Origin: an uncultured Parabacteroides sp.
Lineage (GTDB): Bacteria; Bacteroidota; Bacteroidia; Bacteroidales; Tannerellaceae
NCBI RefSeq assembly: GCF_902493135.1
Contig: NZ_CABUOD010000001.1
Coordinates: 62,001-126,000, forward strand
DNA: 64,000 nucleotides
Reading direction: 5' to 3'
In this document: positions 1-8,853 of the stretch, piece after piece
How the letters are laid out: each line of letters starts with the position of its first letter
Numbering within the stretch: the stretch's first letter is position 1
Translations under genes and position numbers: made by a program
The notes under the pieces: generated by a model
What the model was told of the DNA's origin: nothing
Databases searched by the model: none
What the model saw: only the letters and a program-made list of their open reading frames with translations

Positions 1-647
1 ACGGAGACGAACGGAGCGCGGGAAGAAGCCGGCAGATTACGCAATGTCCAACTTGTCGTACGGGTTCCGCCGGATTGTTTGACGGACGCTTTTGCCGGAT
101 TGTTTGCCAACGTGTAGGCAAGCTCTTTGGCTTCGGGCGTCACGATCGTCAGGGTGTATTCCTTGACGGGAGAAGATTGGAGCAGCTCTTCGAAAATGTC
201 TACTTCCGGCAGATAACCCGGTTTGGATGTGACCGTGTAGTCGAGATAGATCGTCGCTCCCAATTCCAGGCCCGTATGGACGACAACCATTTCTTTCAGG
301 TGGTTGTAAGCCGGAGCATCGGCCGCATTGCGGGGAAGAACTTCCACGAAAGCGTTGTCCGGCGTCTTGATGATCGTGCCGTCTTTCTGTTTGGTGTAAG
401 ACGAGTTGATCTTCAGTTCCTGGTATTGCGGATTGTACACGATGAAGCTTTCCCCGTATGTGCCGTTCATGGCCGTGTGGGTGAAAAGTGTCAGTTCCAT
501 GTTATAGCGGAACTCCTGGCTGCCGTCGGTATTGAGCGTCCAGGTCTTTGCCAGTTTTTTATATTCGGCTTCCGATGCTCCGAAGGCTGTCGTAGCCATT
601 AGCAGCAGGCAAAGGAGGAAGGCGAGTTTATGTTTGTTTCGTATCAT
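1..647 (-). CDS. DUF3857-type secreted protein, 5' part only
   Basis: The N-terminal 215 codons of a minus-strand gene lie here; the rest is beyond the window. ATG is at 645-647, and residues 1-23 form a Sec signal peptide (basic start, Leu-rich core, cleavage near AFG-AS). The mature part has beta-rich segments such as YGESFIVYNPQYQELKI and EVLPRNAADAPAY. These match the DUF3857 domain that usually precedes a transglutaminase-like domain in Bacteroidetes envelope proteins. The gene follows another DUF3857 protein on the same strand with about 160 bases between them, so the two are probably functionally linked. The exported location is well supported; the biochemical role is unknown. The leader just upstream is made of degenerate AT-rich heptamers. 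Confidence 0.75.
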   Translation of the reverse strand, partial: MIRNKHKLAFLLCLLLMATTAFGASEAEYKKLAKTWTLNTDGSQEFRYNMELTLFTHTAMNGTYGESFIVYNPQYQELKINSSYTKQKDGTIIKTPDNAFVEVLPRNAADAPAYNHLKEMVVVHTGLELGATIYLDYTVTSKPGYLPEVDIFEELLQSSPVKEYTLTIVTPEAKELAYTLANNPAKASVKQSGGTRTTSWTLRNLPASSRAPFVS

Positions 648-648
648 T

Positions 649-677
649 TGATTTATGATTTATAATTTGTGATTTTA
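649..677 (-). repeat. degenerate AAATCAT-type heptamer leader
   Basis: Four imperfect copies of GATTTAT (plus-strand reading) lie directly upstream of the start codon at 645-647. The same heptamer occurs ten times in the leader of the alkaline phosphatase gene (45214-45283). Confidence 0.5.
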
Positions 678-815
678 GATAGGGTACCATCTGTTCTAAT
701 AGATAGGGTATCACCTATTCTAAGGATTGGGGTACCATTCATTCTAAGGATTGGGGTACCATTCATTCTAGGGAATGGGGTACCATCTATTAGGCGGGAT
801 GGGGTGTCATCTTTT
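675..815. repeat. 24-bp minisatellite, six imperfect copies
   Basis: The anchor GGGTA (GGGTG in the last copy) recurs at exactly 24-bp spacing at 682, 706, 730, 754, 778 and 802. The best-preserved copies carry GGGTACCATTCATTCTAA. The array fills the space between two DUF3857 genes, and its last copy covers the stop codon (807-809) of the upstream gene. A plus-strand open frame across it is only the repeat being translated. Confidence 0.85.
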
Positions 816-2774
816 TATGACGATATAATTCCCGAACGACTTATGTGCATTCACGGCACTCCGGAACCCGTCCCAGTCGCCTGCCTCGTACACGCGTTTC
901 TTCAATGCCAACTTCTGGTGCAACATCACTTTGTTGCCGTCCTGGCGGAGGGAACCTTCGAAGTCGGCGGCAGAACTTTGCGTACTGTCTTCTTTTCCGT
1001 CACCCGTTAACTGATAACCTGCGGGAAGTTGGATCGTTTCGTCCAGTTCGACCAGACGAGAGCATGCATCCTTGAAACCATACCGGCGTTCTTCGAGGTC
1101 GGTGTTGATGCGCAGGTAGCTTTTTACCTGGTTGTAAAGATTATTCATCACCAGCGGCTTGAACAGCATTTCTCCTTCTCCGGGAAGGGCGTAACCGGGT
1201 ATTTCATAACGGAATGTCATTTTGATCGGTGCAGCCTGGTAGTTTTTCGGGTCTTTGCCATAATCCACACTGATAAGGCGGGCTTTAGGCGAAACGGCAA
1301 GGAGCTGGCTTTCCAATGCGGACTGCCACTGAGACTGCCAGCCGGTGGTGAAGATACGGCGGATATTGCTGTCCGATTGCCCTTCGGCAGTGATCGTGAA
1401 CTGTCCGGTCAGCGTACCTTTGGCATCCAGCCGGTTGTCGGCCTTGATGCGGACGTAATGGTTTTCCGGTGCGGAAACCGGCGTGAGGCAGAGGTCGGAA
1501 CCTTCGGGGACTCCCGGCAAGTAGTTCTGTTGCTGTTCGGCGCTGCTCCATAATTCGCGGCAGAAAGGAACCCAGGTCGGATCGAGCGGCATATAGGTCC
1601 CGCTGGAAAGTTTCACGACGGCGACACAATGGTTGAAGTGGTCGGCCGGGATGCTTTCCACGCGGCTGCCCGCCATCGTCATAGCTGGATAGGCTTCGAA
1701 GCCTGCCATACGCAGGAAAGCGATCAAGGTACCGGCAATGTCCTTGCAGACACCGCAACGGTCTGTGTAATTCATTTTCAGGTTATGCAGCGTGTAACCT
1801 TCGCCTTTGCCCATCGATATGCCGGAGTAGCGGATATTGTCGGCAACCCAGTGGGTGAGGACGGCGATCTTTTCCATCTCCGTCTTTTTGCCTTTGATCA
1901 ATTCATCCACTTTCTTCTGGGCTTCGGGAATGGCGTCGAAGCTGCCGTAGTCTTCGTTCACTTTGTTGAACCAAAGGGATTTGTCTTGCCAGCGCGGTGT
2001 TGACGACATCATCAGTTTCGATGCTGCATCGAACAAGTCGACCATGTTCGGTTCGCGTTGGGTCGGCATGATGTCCGTACTGACGAATGTATAGGCTTTC
2101 CGGCCGTCCTCGTAGCGCATGGACGAGGTGCATTCTCCCTGATAGAACTGGAATTGCATCTCTTTCTCCATCGGGATATTTACCTTATATACCTTGCGGA
2201 CGGTCGGTTCGGTCGCCCAGAAAGGGACGATATCATAGAATTGTCCGCGCATGGGCGGGATGAAACGAGATTCATCGTCACCTGTACCGGCAGTCAGCAG
2301 GGCGTAGGTGAACCCTTTCTTGTCGATCTGGTAGTCGATGATATCGCCCGGATCGAGACGGCCTACTTCCATCATGATCTGCCGTGCTCCCCAGTAGATG
2401 GCACGGGCGGGAGCGGCATAATCCTGTTGCCGGGTGATGTCGAGGTTGACCACGTCGCCATTGGCTTTATAAATGGTGACGCGGTGGAACTCAGCATGTG
2501 CCGTCAGCGGATCATAATCGTATTTAAGGATGCGATTGGCAACTGCTCCGCGTGTGTTCATGACTTTGACGATCTTGCAGACAGTGAAAGAGCCGGAGCC
2601 GGTAGGCTGCACGGTCACTGCGGTACTGTCGAGCAGGTTTACGCAATCGTAACCTGCATATAATTCCGGCTTTTGCAGAGTCGGATCGGGTGCCGTCCGG
2701 CAACTTTCCCCACTTTGCCCGTAGGCGGACGCCGTGGTGAGAAGGGCGGAGACGAAGATGGATAAGTACTTCAT
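807..2774 (-). CDS. DUF3857 / transglutaminase-like exported protein
   Basis: A 655-residue exported protein. The start chosen is ATG at 2772-2774, because it begins a clean signal peptide (MKYLSIFVSALLTTASAYG); a longer in-frame start at 2858 would add 28 non-signal residues. Residues ~50-230 fit DUF3857, and residues ~295-400 a transglutaminase-like core with the expected triad: Cys343 in CGVCKD, His382 in HFNHC and Asp398 in PLDPT. The C-terminal third is beta-rich (DUF2569/DUF3858-like tail). Proteins of this architecture are common in Bacteroidetes but their substrates are not established; peptidase or amidase activity on envelope peptides is inference. It sits 47 bases after menE and could be transcribed with the men genes, though that may be read-through. 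Confidence 0.85.
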   Translation of the reverse strand: MKYLSIFVSALLTTASAYGQSGESCRTAPDPTLQKPELYAGYDCVNLLDSTAVTVQPTGSGSFTVCKIVKVMNTRGAVANRILKYDYDPLTAHAEFHRVTIYKANGDVVNLDITRQQDYAAPARAIYWGARQIMMEVGRLDPGDIIDYQIDKKGFTYALLTAGTGDDESRFIPPMRGQFYDIVPFWATEPTVRKVYKVNIPMEKEMQFQFYQGECTSSMRYEDGRKAYTFVSTDIMPTQREPNMVDLFDAASKLMMSSTPRWQDKSLWFNKVNEDYGSFDAIPEAQKKVDELIKGKKTEMEKIAVLTHWVADNIRYSGISMGKGEGYTLHNLKMNYTDRCGVCKDIAGTLIAFLRMAGFEAYPAMTMAGSRVESIPADHFNHCVAVVKLSSGTYMPLDPTWVPFCRELWSSAEQQQNYLPGVPEGSDLCLTPVSAPENHYVRIKADNRLDAKGTLTGQFTITAEGQSDSNIRRIFTTGWQSQWQSALESQLLAVSPKARLISVDYGKDPKNYQAAPIKMTFRYEIPGYALPGEGEMLFKPLVMNNLYNQVKSYLRINTDLEERRYGFKDACSRLVELDETIQLPAGYQLTGDGKEDSTQSSAADFEGSLRQDGNKVMLHQKLALKKRVYEAGDWDGFRSAVNAHKSFGNYIVIKR

Positions 2775-2821
2775 AAAATATAGTGTTTTTGTATGTTTAT
2801 TTATATTAATCCCGAAATAAT

Positions 2822-3895
2822 TTAACTCGTATATCTTTCCGTTGCCAGTTTCCGGCATGCCGCCCGGTCGATCTTTCCGCTTCCGGTGAGGGGGATTGCT
2901 TCAATCCGCAGGATGTGTTTCGGACGCTGGTATTTGGGTAATCGTTCAAATATCTTTTCTTCCAATTCGGAAAGGAGGCTGTTCTCCGGTAAGGAAAGAG
3001 ACTGTTTTCCAATAAGGGAAGCGGCTGTTCCCTTACCAGGGGAGCGGTCGTTCCCTGCGGTGACCAATAAAACCATCGCCTCTCCGAACTTCGGGTCCGG
3101 AACGGATGTTATGGCAAAGTTAGCAGAAATAAGGGGACGCAAGGCTTCCTCTACAATCTCCGTTTGTATTTTTATGCCTCCGCTGTTGATGATATTGTCT
3201 TTCCTTCCCAAGATGCGGAAACGGCCGTCCGGGAGCAGCTCGGCTACATCGTTCGTGACGAGTGTCTCGTCGGCGACAAGCGGAGCATTTATCACCAATG
3301 TACCTTCTGTCGAGAGTGATAGCTTGACAGAAGGGAAAGGCGTGTAATAAGGAGATGCATCCGGTCCGTTCAACCGCCGGAGGGCGATATGCGAAAGTGT
3401 TTCCGTCATTCCGTAGGTGGAATAGACGCGGATAGGCAATCCTTGTATCCGGGCTTCCAGCTCACTGTCGATGGAGCCGCCGCCGATGATCAGGATATCG
3501 GTTTGGCAGAGCCGCTCCCGTTCTTCCGGTACTTGAAGTGTATTGTACACTTGCAACGGGATCATGGCGGCGAACCGGAGGGGCATGTCGATGTCTGCCA
3601 TCGGATGCCCGGAAGGTTCACGCACGACCAAATCCAATCCTGCCACGAGTGACCTGACGACCATCATCTTCCCGGCAATGTACCGGAGCGGCATGCAAAG
3701 GAGGGCTTTATCCCCTTGCCGTAACCCTAAATAATCGCAGGTGAGGCGGGCGCTGTTCATCATTTGCTCCTTGCGGACCGTGATTCGTTTGGGTGTACCG
3801 GTCGAACCGGAAGTCTGTACCTCCAAGTAAGGAGAGGCAGACTTCCAATCGTCCAGGAAAGTTTGTAAATCTTCTGATATCTTTGGTATTGCCAT
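2822..3895 (-). CDS. menE: o-succinylbenzoate-CoA ligase (MenE)
   Basis: Activates o-succinylbenzoate to its CoA ester with ATP in menaquinone synthesis. It is an ANL-superfamily adenylating enzyme of 357 residues, shorter than the ~450-490 typical of other phyla but usual for Bacteroidetes. The ATP-binding P-loop TSGSTGTPK is at residues 28-36, the adenine motif STYGMTETLSHI is in the middle, and the C-terminal catalytic lysine motif GSGKIDR is near the end. It is the last gene of menD-menB-menC-menE; menC ends 19 bases upstream of its ATG. The family assignment is secure, and the men context fixes the substrate. Confidence 0.93.
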   Translation of the reverse strand: MAIPKISEDLQTFLDDWKSASPYLEVQTSGSTGTPKRITVRKEQMMNSARLTCDYLGLRQGDKALLCMPLRYIAGKMMVVRSLVAGLDLVVREPSGHPMADIDMPLRFAAMIPLQVYNTLQVPEERERLCQTDILIIGGGSIDSELEARIQGLPIRVYSTYGMTETLSHIALRRLNGPDASPYYTPFPSVKLSLSTEGTLVINAPLVADETLVTNDVAELLPDGRFRILGRKDNIINSGGIKIQTEIVEEALRPLISANFAITSVPDPKFGEAMVLLVTAGNDRSPGKGTAASLIGKQSLSLPENSLLSELEEKIFERLPKYQRPKHILRIEAIPLTGSGKIDRAACRKLATERYTS

Positions 3896-3914
3896 AAATC
3901 TAAAAGTCTGTAAG

Positions 3915-4940
3915 CTATTTGGGGTTCGACCAAAGGCGATCCCCCTTTACCACCAACGGCATGTCGATGTTGTTGGTGAAGAGGTCGCCGGTCCCCAACC
4001 CTTGCGGAAGCGGATTGTCGAAAGTCGCGCACCACTGGGCGATGGCGTTCAGGCCGACATTCGATTCCAAAGCCGAAGTGATCCACCAGCCGATCTGCCG
4101 TTCCTGGGCTTCCTTGATCCATTCGCTACAGCCGTACAGACCTCCGTGAAGGGACGGTTTCAAGATTATATATTGCGGATGGATGAAGGAAAGCAATTCT
4201 TTCTTCTTCTCCGGCGTGTTGCAACCGATCAGTTCTTCGTCGAGGGCGATGGGAACCGGGGAGGAAGCTGCTAACAGGGCCATATCTTCCCATTGTCCGG
4301 CCCGGATCGGCTGTTCGATCGAGTGCAGGTTCAGTTCTGCCAGGCGGTTCAGCTTCGTCATGGCTTCGTTCGGTGAGAAAGCGCCGTTGGCATCGACACG
4401 CAGTTCGATTTCATCGGAAGAAAATTGTTCGCGGATGATGCGAAGGATTTCCAATTCCTTATCGAAGTCAATCGCCCCGATTTTCAGCTTGATGCAACGG
4501 AAACCGGATTCGATCTTGTTAGCCACCTGCTTCGTCATCTCCTTATAACTTCCCATCCAGATCAGTCCGTTGATCGGAATGCCCGCTTCACCACGTGAGA
4601 AAGGCGTGTCCCACAAGGCAAAACTATTGGCCTCGTAATGTAAGAGGGCAGTCTCCAAGCCGAATAAGATGGAAGGATAGTCACGCAGTCCGTCTATATC
4701 GATCTTGCCTGTGTTGGTGAAGTTTTGGCAGGCCTTAGCCAGTACTTCCTCATATCCGGGAACGTCGTCGCAACTCAGATTAGGCAGTGGAGCGCATTCT
4801 CCGACTCCCCAGCGATCGGGATCATCTTTTGAAGAAAGAACCAGAAACCAGCTTTTCCGTTCTGTATACGTCCCGCGTGAAGTGCCTGCCGGTTTCTTGA
4901 AATGCAGATCTCTGGGATAAACTTCGATTTTGTAGTGCAT
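3915..4940 (-). CDS. menC: o-succinylbenzoate synthase (MenC)
   Basis: Dehydrates SHCHC to o-succinylbenzoate in menaquinone synthesis. It is a 341-residue enolase-superfamily enzyme. The catalytic-barrel signatures are visible in order: the KxK base (KLKIG), metal ligands in RVDANGAF, SIEQPI and ALDEEL, and the second-half lysine in YIILKPSLHGG. An N-terminal capping domain precedes the barrel. ATG is at 4938-4940, 16 bases after the menB stop, so translation is probably coupled within the men operon. Some MenC relatives also racemise N-acylamino acids, but here the neighbours (menB, menE) make the menaquinone role clear. Confidence 0.93.
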   Translation of the reverse strand: MHYKIEVYPRDLHFKKPAGTSRGTYTERKSWFLVLSSKDDPDRWGVGECAPLPNLSCDDVPGYEEVLAKACQNFTNTGKIDIDGLRDYPSILFGLETALLHYEANSFALWDTPFSRGEAGIPINGLIWMGSYKEMTKQVANKIESGFRCIKLKIGAIDFDKELEILRIIREQFSSDEIELRVDANGAFSPNEAMTKLNRLAELNLHSIEQPIRAGQWEDMALLAASSPVPIALDEELIGCNTPEKKKELLSFIHPQYIILKPSLHGGLYGCSEWIKEAQERQIGWWITSALESNVGLNAIAQWCATFDNPLPQGLGTGDLFTNNIDMPLVVKGDRLWSNPK

Positions 4941-4956
4941 AAATTATGTGTTTTAT

Positions 4957-5781
4957 TTAAGGAAATTTCGGATAATCTTCGAAACGAGGCCGGCGTTTTT
5001 CGAGGAAAGCTTTGCCGCCTTCCTGGGCTTCGTCGGTCATATAGTAGAGCATGGTGGCATCGCCCGCCAGTTCCTGGATTCCGGCCTGGCCGTCCAGCTC
5101 GGCGTTGAGGCCTGCCTTGATCATGCGGAGGGCGAGCGGGCTGAGCAGCATCATTTCTTCGGCCCATCCGACATATTCGTCTTCCAGTTTATCCAAAGGT
5201 ACGACCTTGTTCACGAGGCCCATGTCGAGTGCCTCCTGTGCATTGTATTTGCGGCAAAGAAACCAAATCTCACGCGCTTTCTTCTGGCCGACAATGCGGG
5301 CTAAATAGGATGAACCGAACCCGGCGTCGAAACTTCCCACGCGAGGACCCGTCTGTCCGAATATCGCGTTTTCAGAAGCAATCGTCAGGTCGCAGACCAC
5401 ATGCAGCACATGTCCGCCACCGATCGCAAACCCGTTTACGGCAGCGATCACCGGTTTCGGAATCGAGCGGATCTGCTTTTGTACATCGAGCACATTCAAT
5501 CTTGCCACGCCGTCTTTACCGATGTAACCGCCGTGACCTTTCACATGCATGTCGCCTCCGGCACAGAAAGCCGTGTCTCCGGCTCCGGTCAGGACGATGA
5601 CATTGATATCCGGCCGTTCGCGGCAGATATAGAGGGCATCGCTCATTTCCGTCGTCGTAGTCGGAGTAAAAGCGTTGCGATAGCGTTCGCGGTTGATGGT
5701 GATGCGGGCAATCCCGTTGTAGAAATCGAAGAGGATTTCTTCATATTCTTTGATGGTTGTCCATTCTCTTTTTGTATCCAT
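4957..5781 (-). CDS. menB: 1,4-dihydroxy-2-naphthoyl-CoA synthase (MenB)
   Basis: Cyclises o-succinylbenzoyl-CoA to 1,4-dihydroxy-2-naphthoyl-CoA. It is a crotonase-fold enzyme of 274 residues. The oxyanion-hole segments AFCAGGDM and GGGHVLHVVCD and the MenB-specific stretch GPRVGSFDAGFGSSYLAR, which carries the catalytic Asp and Tyr region, are all present. The C-terminal EKRRPRF-x-YPKFP tail is typical of MenB. It lies between menD and menC on the minus strand, 37 bases after menD. Length and motifs match the family, and no anomalies are seen. Confidence 0.95.
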   Translation of the reverse strand: MDTKREWTTIKEYEEILFDFYNGIARITINRERYRNAFTPTTTTEMSDALYICRERPDINVIVLTGAGDTAFCAGGDMHVKGHGGYIGKDGVARLNVLDVQKQIRSIPKPVIAAVNGFAIGGGHVLHVVCDLTIASENAIFGQTGPRVGSFDAGFGSSYLARIVGQKKAREIWFLCRKYNAQEALDMGLVNKVVPLDKLEDEYVGWAEEMMLLSPLALRMIKAGLNAELDGQAGIQELAGDATMLYYMTDEAQEGGKAFLEKRRPRFEDYPKFP

Positions 5782-5818
5782 AAGGTGAATTTAGTATTAT
5801 AAATTATGAGATATGTTC

Positions 5819-7483
5819 TTATTTCTTTAGTTGGTGGTAATATTCTTTGAGCAGCCGTACATCTTCAGCCGCATCCGTGAATACTTCCATCAGCATCGGT
5901 CGGCTGTGGGGCGCGGACTGGGTGAAAATTGCCATCGCATCCGTCAGCTCCCCGTCGTTATGGACGGGAAGGTAGTCGAATCCCCGTTCTTCGGCCCATC
6001 CTTTGGCGGAAGTTTTGTGCGTGGCGGTCACGAAGCGGTGTGTCTTATCTTCCATTTTCAGTCCGGGGAGCGCCTGGAATATTTCGCCGCCTCCGTTGTT
6101 GAGCAGCAGGATGCGCAGGTTACAGCCGAAGTTGGTGTTCCAAAGTGCGTTCATATCGTAAAAGAAACTCAGGTCTCCGATCACCACGAAGTTCAGCTTG
6201 TCCGAACAAACGGAGTAGCCGATGGCGGTCGAAAGCGACCCTTCAATCCCGCTCGTTCCCCGGTTGCAGCAGACTTCGATCCCTTCGGGAAGTGTGTATA
6301 ACTGGGCATAACGTACGGTCGAACTGTTGCCTAAATGCAAGGCCGCAGGTGCTGGGAGCGATTGGATCAATGCTCCGATGGCAGCCATTTCCGAATAGCC
6401 GAATTCCGGTTGCGGCAGGTCACGGGTGTTGTTCTCCCATACGCGTGGGAACTCCGTTGTCCGGTTTTCCAGCAGGTAAGCGATCTTTTCGAGGAATTCG
6501 AACGGGTCCATCTCGATAACAGTTGTCAGGGAGCCATAAAGATCCGCCACTTCTCCGTCGAGCGAAACATGCCAATGTTCGCGGGGCGGATGCTTGCGGA
6601 GGAATTGTTTGAGACGTTTCGACACGATATGTCCGCCGTACGTGATCAACAGATCGGGAACCATCTTTTCCAACTTTTCTTCCGGCAGGGCATAGAGTGC
6701 GGCATCAAAATTCTTTACCGGGATGCCGGGAACGGTCTTGTTTCCCGTATGCTCGGTAAGCCAGGCGAAATGTTTGTATAGCAGTTTGGAATATTTCTTT
6801 TCAAAAAGATAAATCAGGTTCATCTGTCCGGCAACGATCATGCGGCGGTTGTAGTTGTTCAGCCGCTCGATCAGTCCGGTATATTCACGGTCGTAGACAT
6901 TTAATCCCTGATAGCGGGTGATGACGCGCACTTTCGGCAATTCCTCTGTGGTGAAGCGGAATAATGGTTCCGAGATCGGCACGTTGATATGCACCGGCCC
7001 TTTCCCATGATGGTTCAGTTCGAGCAAGGCTTCGTTGACAAGGCGGTTGCAATGCCACTCGTCTTCGTCGGTATGTATCTCCGGCAGGTTGACGGATTTC
7101 TTGACAAGCGAACCGAAGACACCGGGTTGCGGAAGTGTCTGCCCGTCCATCTGCCCGATCCAGGCTCCGGGACGGTCTGCCGAAATCACGACCAACGGCA
7201 CTTGTTGATAAAAGGCTTCCGATACGGCAGGATGAATATTAAGTAATGCACTGCCCGATGTGCAGCAGACGGCAGCCGGACTGCCGCCATGCAATGCCAG
7301 CCCGATTGCGAAGAAAGCCGCGCTCCGTTCGTCCGTCACCGAATAACAGGAGAAGAACGGATGGTTGGCAATCGTATGTACGATAGGGGAGTTGCGACTA
7401 CCGGGACACAAAACGATTTTCTTGACGTTATGCTCGATGAGCAAAGCTACGAGCTGCAGGATGTTTTTCTTATCTGAGTACAT
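5819..7483 (-). CDS. menD: SEPHCHC synthase (MenD)
   Basis: Thiamine-diphosphate enzyme that condenses isochorismate with 2-oxoglutarate, the first committed step of menaquinone synthesis. It has 554 residues, the usual length. The N-terminal pyrimidine-binding domain has LCPGSRNSPI and TDERSAAFFAIGLA with the ThDP-activating Glu; the C-terminal domain has GTSGIEGSLSTAIGY and the metal-binding VIGDLSFFYDMNALWN followed by LLLNNGGGEIF. It is the first men gene on this strand. menF (isochorismate synthase), often placed just before menD in Bacteroidetes, is not adjacent; instead a beta-propeller lipoprotein gene ends 33 bases upstream. Function is secure. Confidence 0.95.
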   Translation of the reverse strand: MYSDKKNILQLVALLIEHNVKKIVLCPGSRNSPIVHTIANHPFFSCYSVTDERSAAFFAIGLALHGGSPAAVCCTSGSALLNIHPAVSEAFYQQVPLVVISADRPGAWIGQMDGQTLPQPGVFGSLVKKSVNLPEIHTDEDEWHCNRLVNEALLELNHHGKGPVHINVPISEPLFRFTTEELPKVRVITRYQGLNVYDREYTGLIERLNNYNRRMIVAGQMNLIYLFEKKYSKLLYKHFAWLTEHTGNKTVPGIPVKNFDAALYALPEEKLEKMVPDLLITYGGHIVSKRLKQFLRKHPPREHWHVSLDGEVADLYGSLTTVIEMDPFEFLEKIAYLLENRTTEFPRVWENNTRDLPQPEFGYSEMAAIGALIQSLPAPAALHLGNSSTVRYAQLYTLPEGIEVCCNRGTSGIEGSLSTAIGYSVCSDKLNFVVIGDLSFFYDMNALWNTNFGCNLRILLLNNGGGEIFQALPGLKMEDKTHRFVTATHKTSAKGWAEERGFDYLPVHNDGELTDAMAIFTQSAPHSRPMLMEVFTDAAEDVRLLKEYYHQLKK

Positions 7484-7516
7484 AATGTATTTGTTTATGA
7501 TGCAAAAGCTCGAATC

Positions 7517-8674
7517 CTAACTTTTTTGCTTTACCAACATAATTACCGGATTGTCATCTTCATCCAGTTTTGAGGCGATTTCTTTCAATTTGCCATCTTT
7601 CAGTTGGCCTTTTTTGTAAATCTCAACAAGCCGGGATGCGTTAAGACTCGTGGCGCCCTCGATTTCGCGGTTGATCGATTTAGCTGTCATAGCTACGGGT
7701 CTTTTTTCCACATAGTCACCATTCTGTACAGTAACTTGAAACATGGCTTTTTCTTCTTTGTCATACATCAGTTCATCCGTATAGAATCCGTTACCCTTTT
7801 CAAAGTTAAATACATTTTTAACGGTTTGCATAAAAAAATAACGGTCGGTATGAATACCCATATATAGGAAAACTTCCGGTACCATGCTCTGGACGGAAGG
7901 GACCCTTACTACAAATGGACTTAATGTCCCATCCGGTTTATAGTTGTACAATGTATCGGTTGATGTGTCTATAAGTGTACATTTACCGTCGCTCAGGCGT
8001 ATTTGGTAAGAATAATTCGCCACAAAGTTATCTCCATCCCTCACGATCGGTGTGTTAATCGTTTTAAAAGGAATAAGAATTTTACGAGTGATATTTCCAT
8101 CCTGTTTTGATATAATCAGATGGTATGATTTGCTTCTATCCTTTCCTTTATTATAATAATCCGACATATCATAGCAAATCAAATTATTTTTGTCATAATC
8201 AAAAACAGATGAAACTTCGCGATCAAGATTCAAACACCGTTTGAAACTTCCGGAAAGATCGTACACTACGATTTTATTTCCCGGAGACATTACGAATATT
8301 TCACTGTTGCTTTCATCAAGAATAATTCCATTAATCCTTGCGTATTCTTCCGCCCCTTGTCCTTGCCGGTTTATTTTCCTTACTCCTTTACCGCTTTTTC
8401 TGTTAAAAATAAAAATATCTCCGTCGTTATTCCTGTTTTTTACCAACAAGTACTCTTTCCCTACATCTTGTATCGAACCTTGCGTAAGAAACTCGTCACT
8501 GGTTTCCAGCGCGATATATTCCACGTCCATGAGATCCTGGAGGATCAGTTCTTTTTTAGGGTAGCTTTTCGAAACGTCAACGATGAGCAAATCATCTTTT
8601 GATTGTATATTTTCTCCACACCCGGCCAACACCATCAACAGAATGATTGCTAAAATTGTATTCGTTTGTTTCAT
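7517..8674 (-). CDS. 6-bladed beta-propeller lipoprotein (DUF5128-like)
   Basis: A lipoprotein of 385 residues. ATG at 8672-8674 is chosen because it begins a lipoprotein signal (MKQTNTILAIILLMVLAGCG) with the lipobox Cys; longer in-frame starts add a non-signal extension. The mature protein begins with the segment common to Bacteroides 6-bladed beta-propeller proteins (KKELILQDLMDVEYIALETS). It continues with repeated beta-blades such as EIFVMSPGNKIVVYDLSG and KNLICYDMSDYYNKGK. Members are surface or periplasmic proteins of unknown ligand. Base composition is AT-richer than the men genes next to it, which suggests a separate history. It could be co-transcribed with menD (33-base gap), but no functional link is known. 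Confidence 0.8.
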   Translation of the reverse strand: MKQTNTILAIILLMVLAGCGENIQSKDDLLIVDVSKSYPKKELILQDLMDVEYIALETSDEFLTQGSIQDVGKEYLLVKNRNNDGDIFIFNRKSGKGVRKINRQGQGAEEYARINGIILDESNSEIFVMSPGNKIVVYDLSGSFKRCLNLDREVSSVFDYDKNNLICYDMSDYYNKGKDRSKSYHLIISKQDGNITRKILIPFKTINTPIVRDGDNFVANYSYQIRLSDGKCTLIDTSTDTLYNYKPDGTLSPFVVRVPSVQSMVPEVFLYMGIHTDRYFFMQTVKNVFNFEKGNGFYTDELMYDKEEKAMFQVTVQNGDYVEKRPVAMTAKSINREIEGATSLNASRLVEIYKKGQLKDGKLKEIASKLDEDDNPVIMLVKQKS

Positions 8675-8718
8675 ATCAGTTGTTTTTGTGATAAACTTAC
8701 ATAAAGAATCTTCGTACA

Positions 8719-8726
8719 CGAAGGTA
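8719..8726 (-). promoter_or_regulatory. -7 element upstream of the beta-propeller gene
   Basis: Minus-strand TACCTTCG matches the Bacteroidetes -7 TAnnTTTG at 7 of 8 positions and lies 45 bases before the ATG. The -33 box is not clear. Confidence 0.35.
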
Positions 8727-8782
8727 ATGCTTTTGCTTGTATATTGAAAACGAATGGTGAAAAAATGATCTCGGATAAAAGA

Positions 8783-8822
8783 AAAGGCTTCGCTAACCGG
8801 ATATACCAAGAACGAAGCCTTT
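8783..8822 (-). terminator. terminator of the GH31 gene
   Basis: The arms AAAGGCTTCG and CGAAGCCTTT form a perfect 10-bp stem, followed on the minus strand by TTCTTTT. It lies 31 bases after the GH31 stop and ends that transcript before the beta-propeller gene. Confidence 0.8.
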
Positions 8823-8853
8823 ATACATGCTATTCTTTCGGATGTTCTTTATG

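Noticed and set aside
669..1010. Plus-strand open frame with repeating peptides
   Set aside because: The first half is the 24-bp minisatellite translated, the second half is antisense to the DUF3857/transglutaminase gene.
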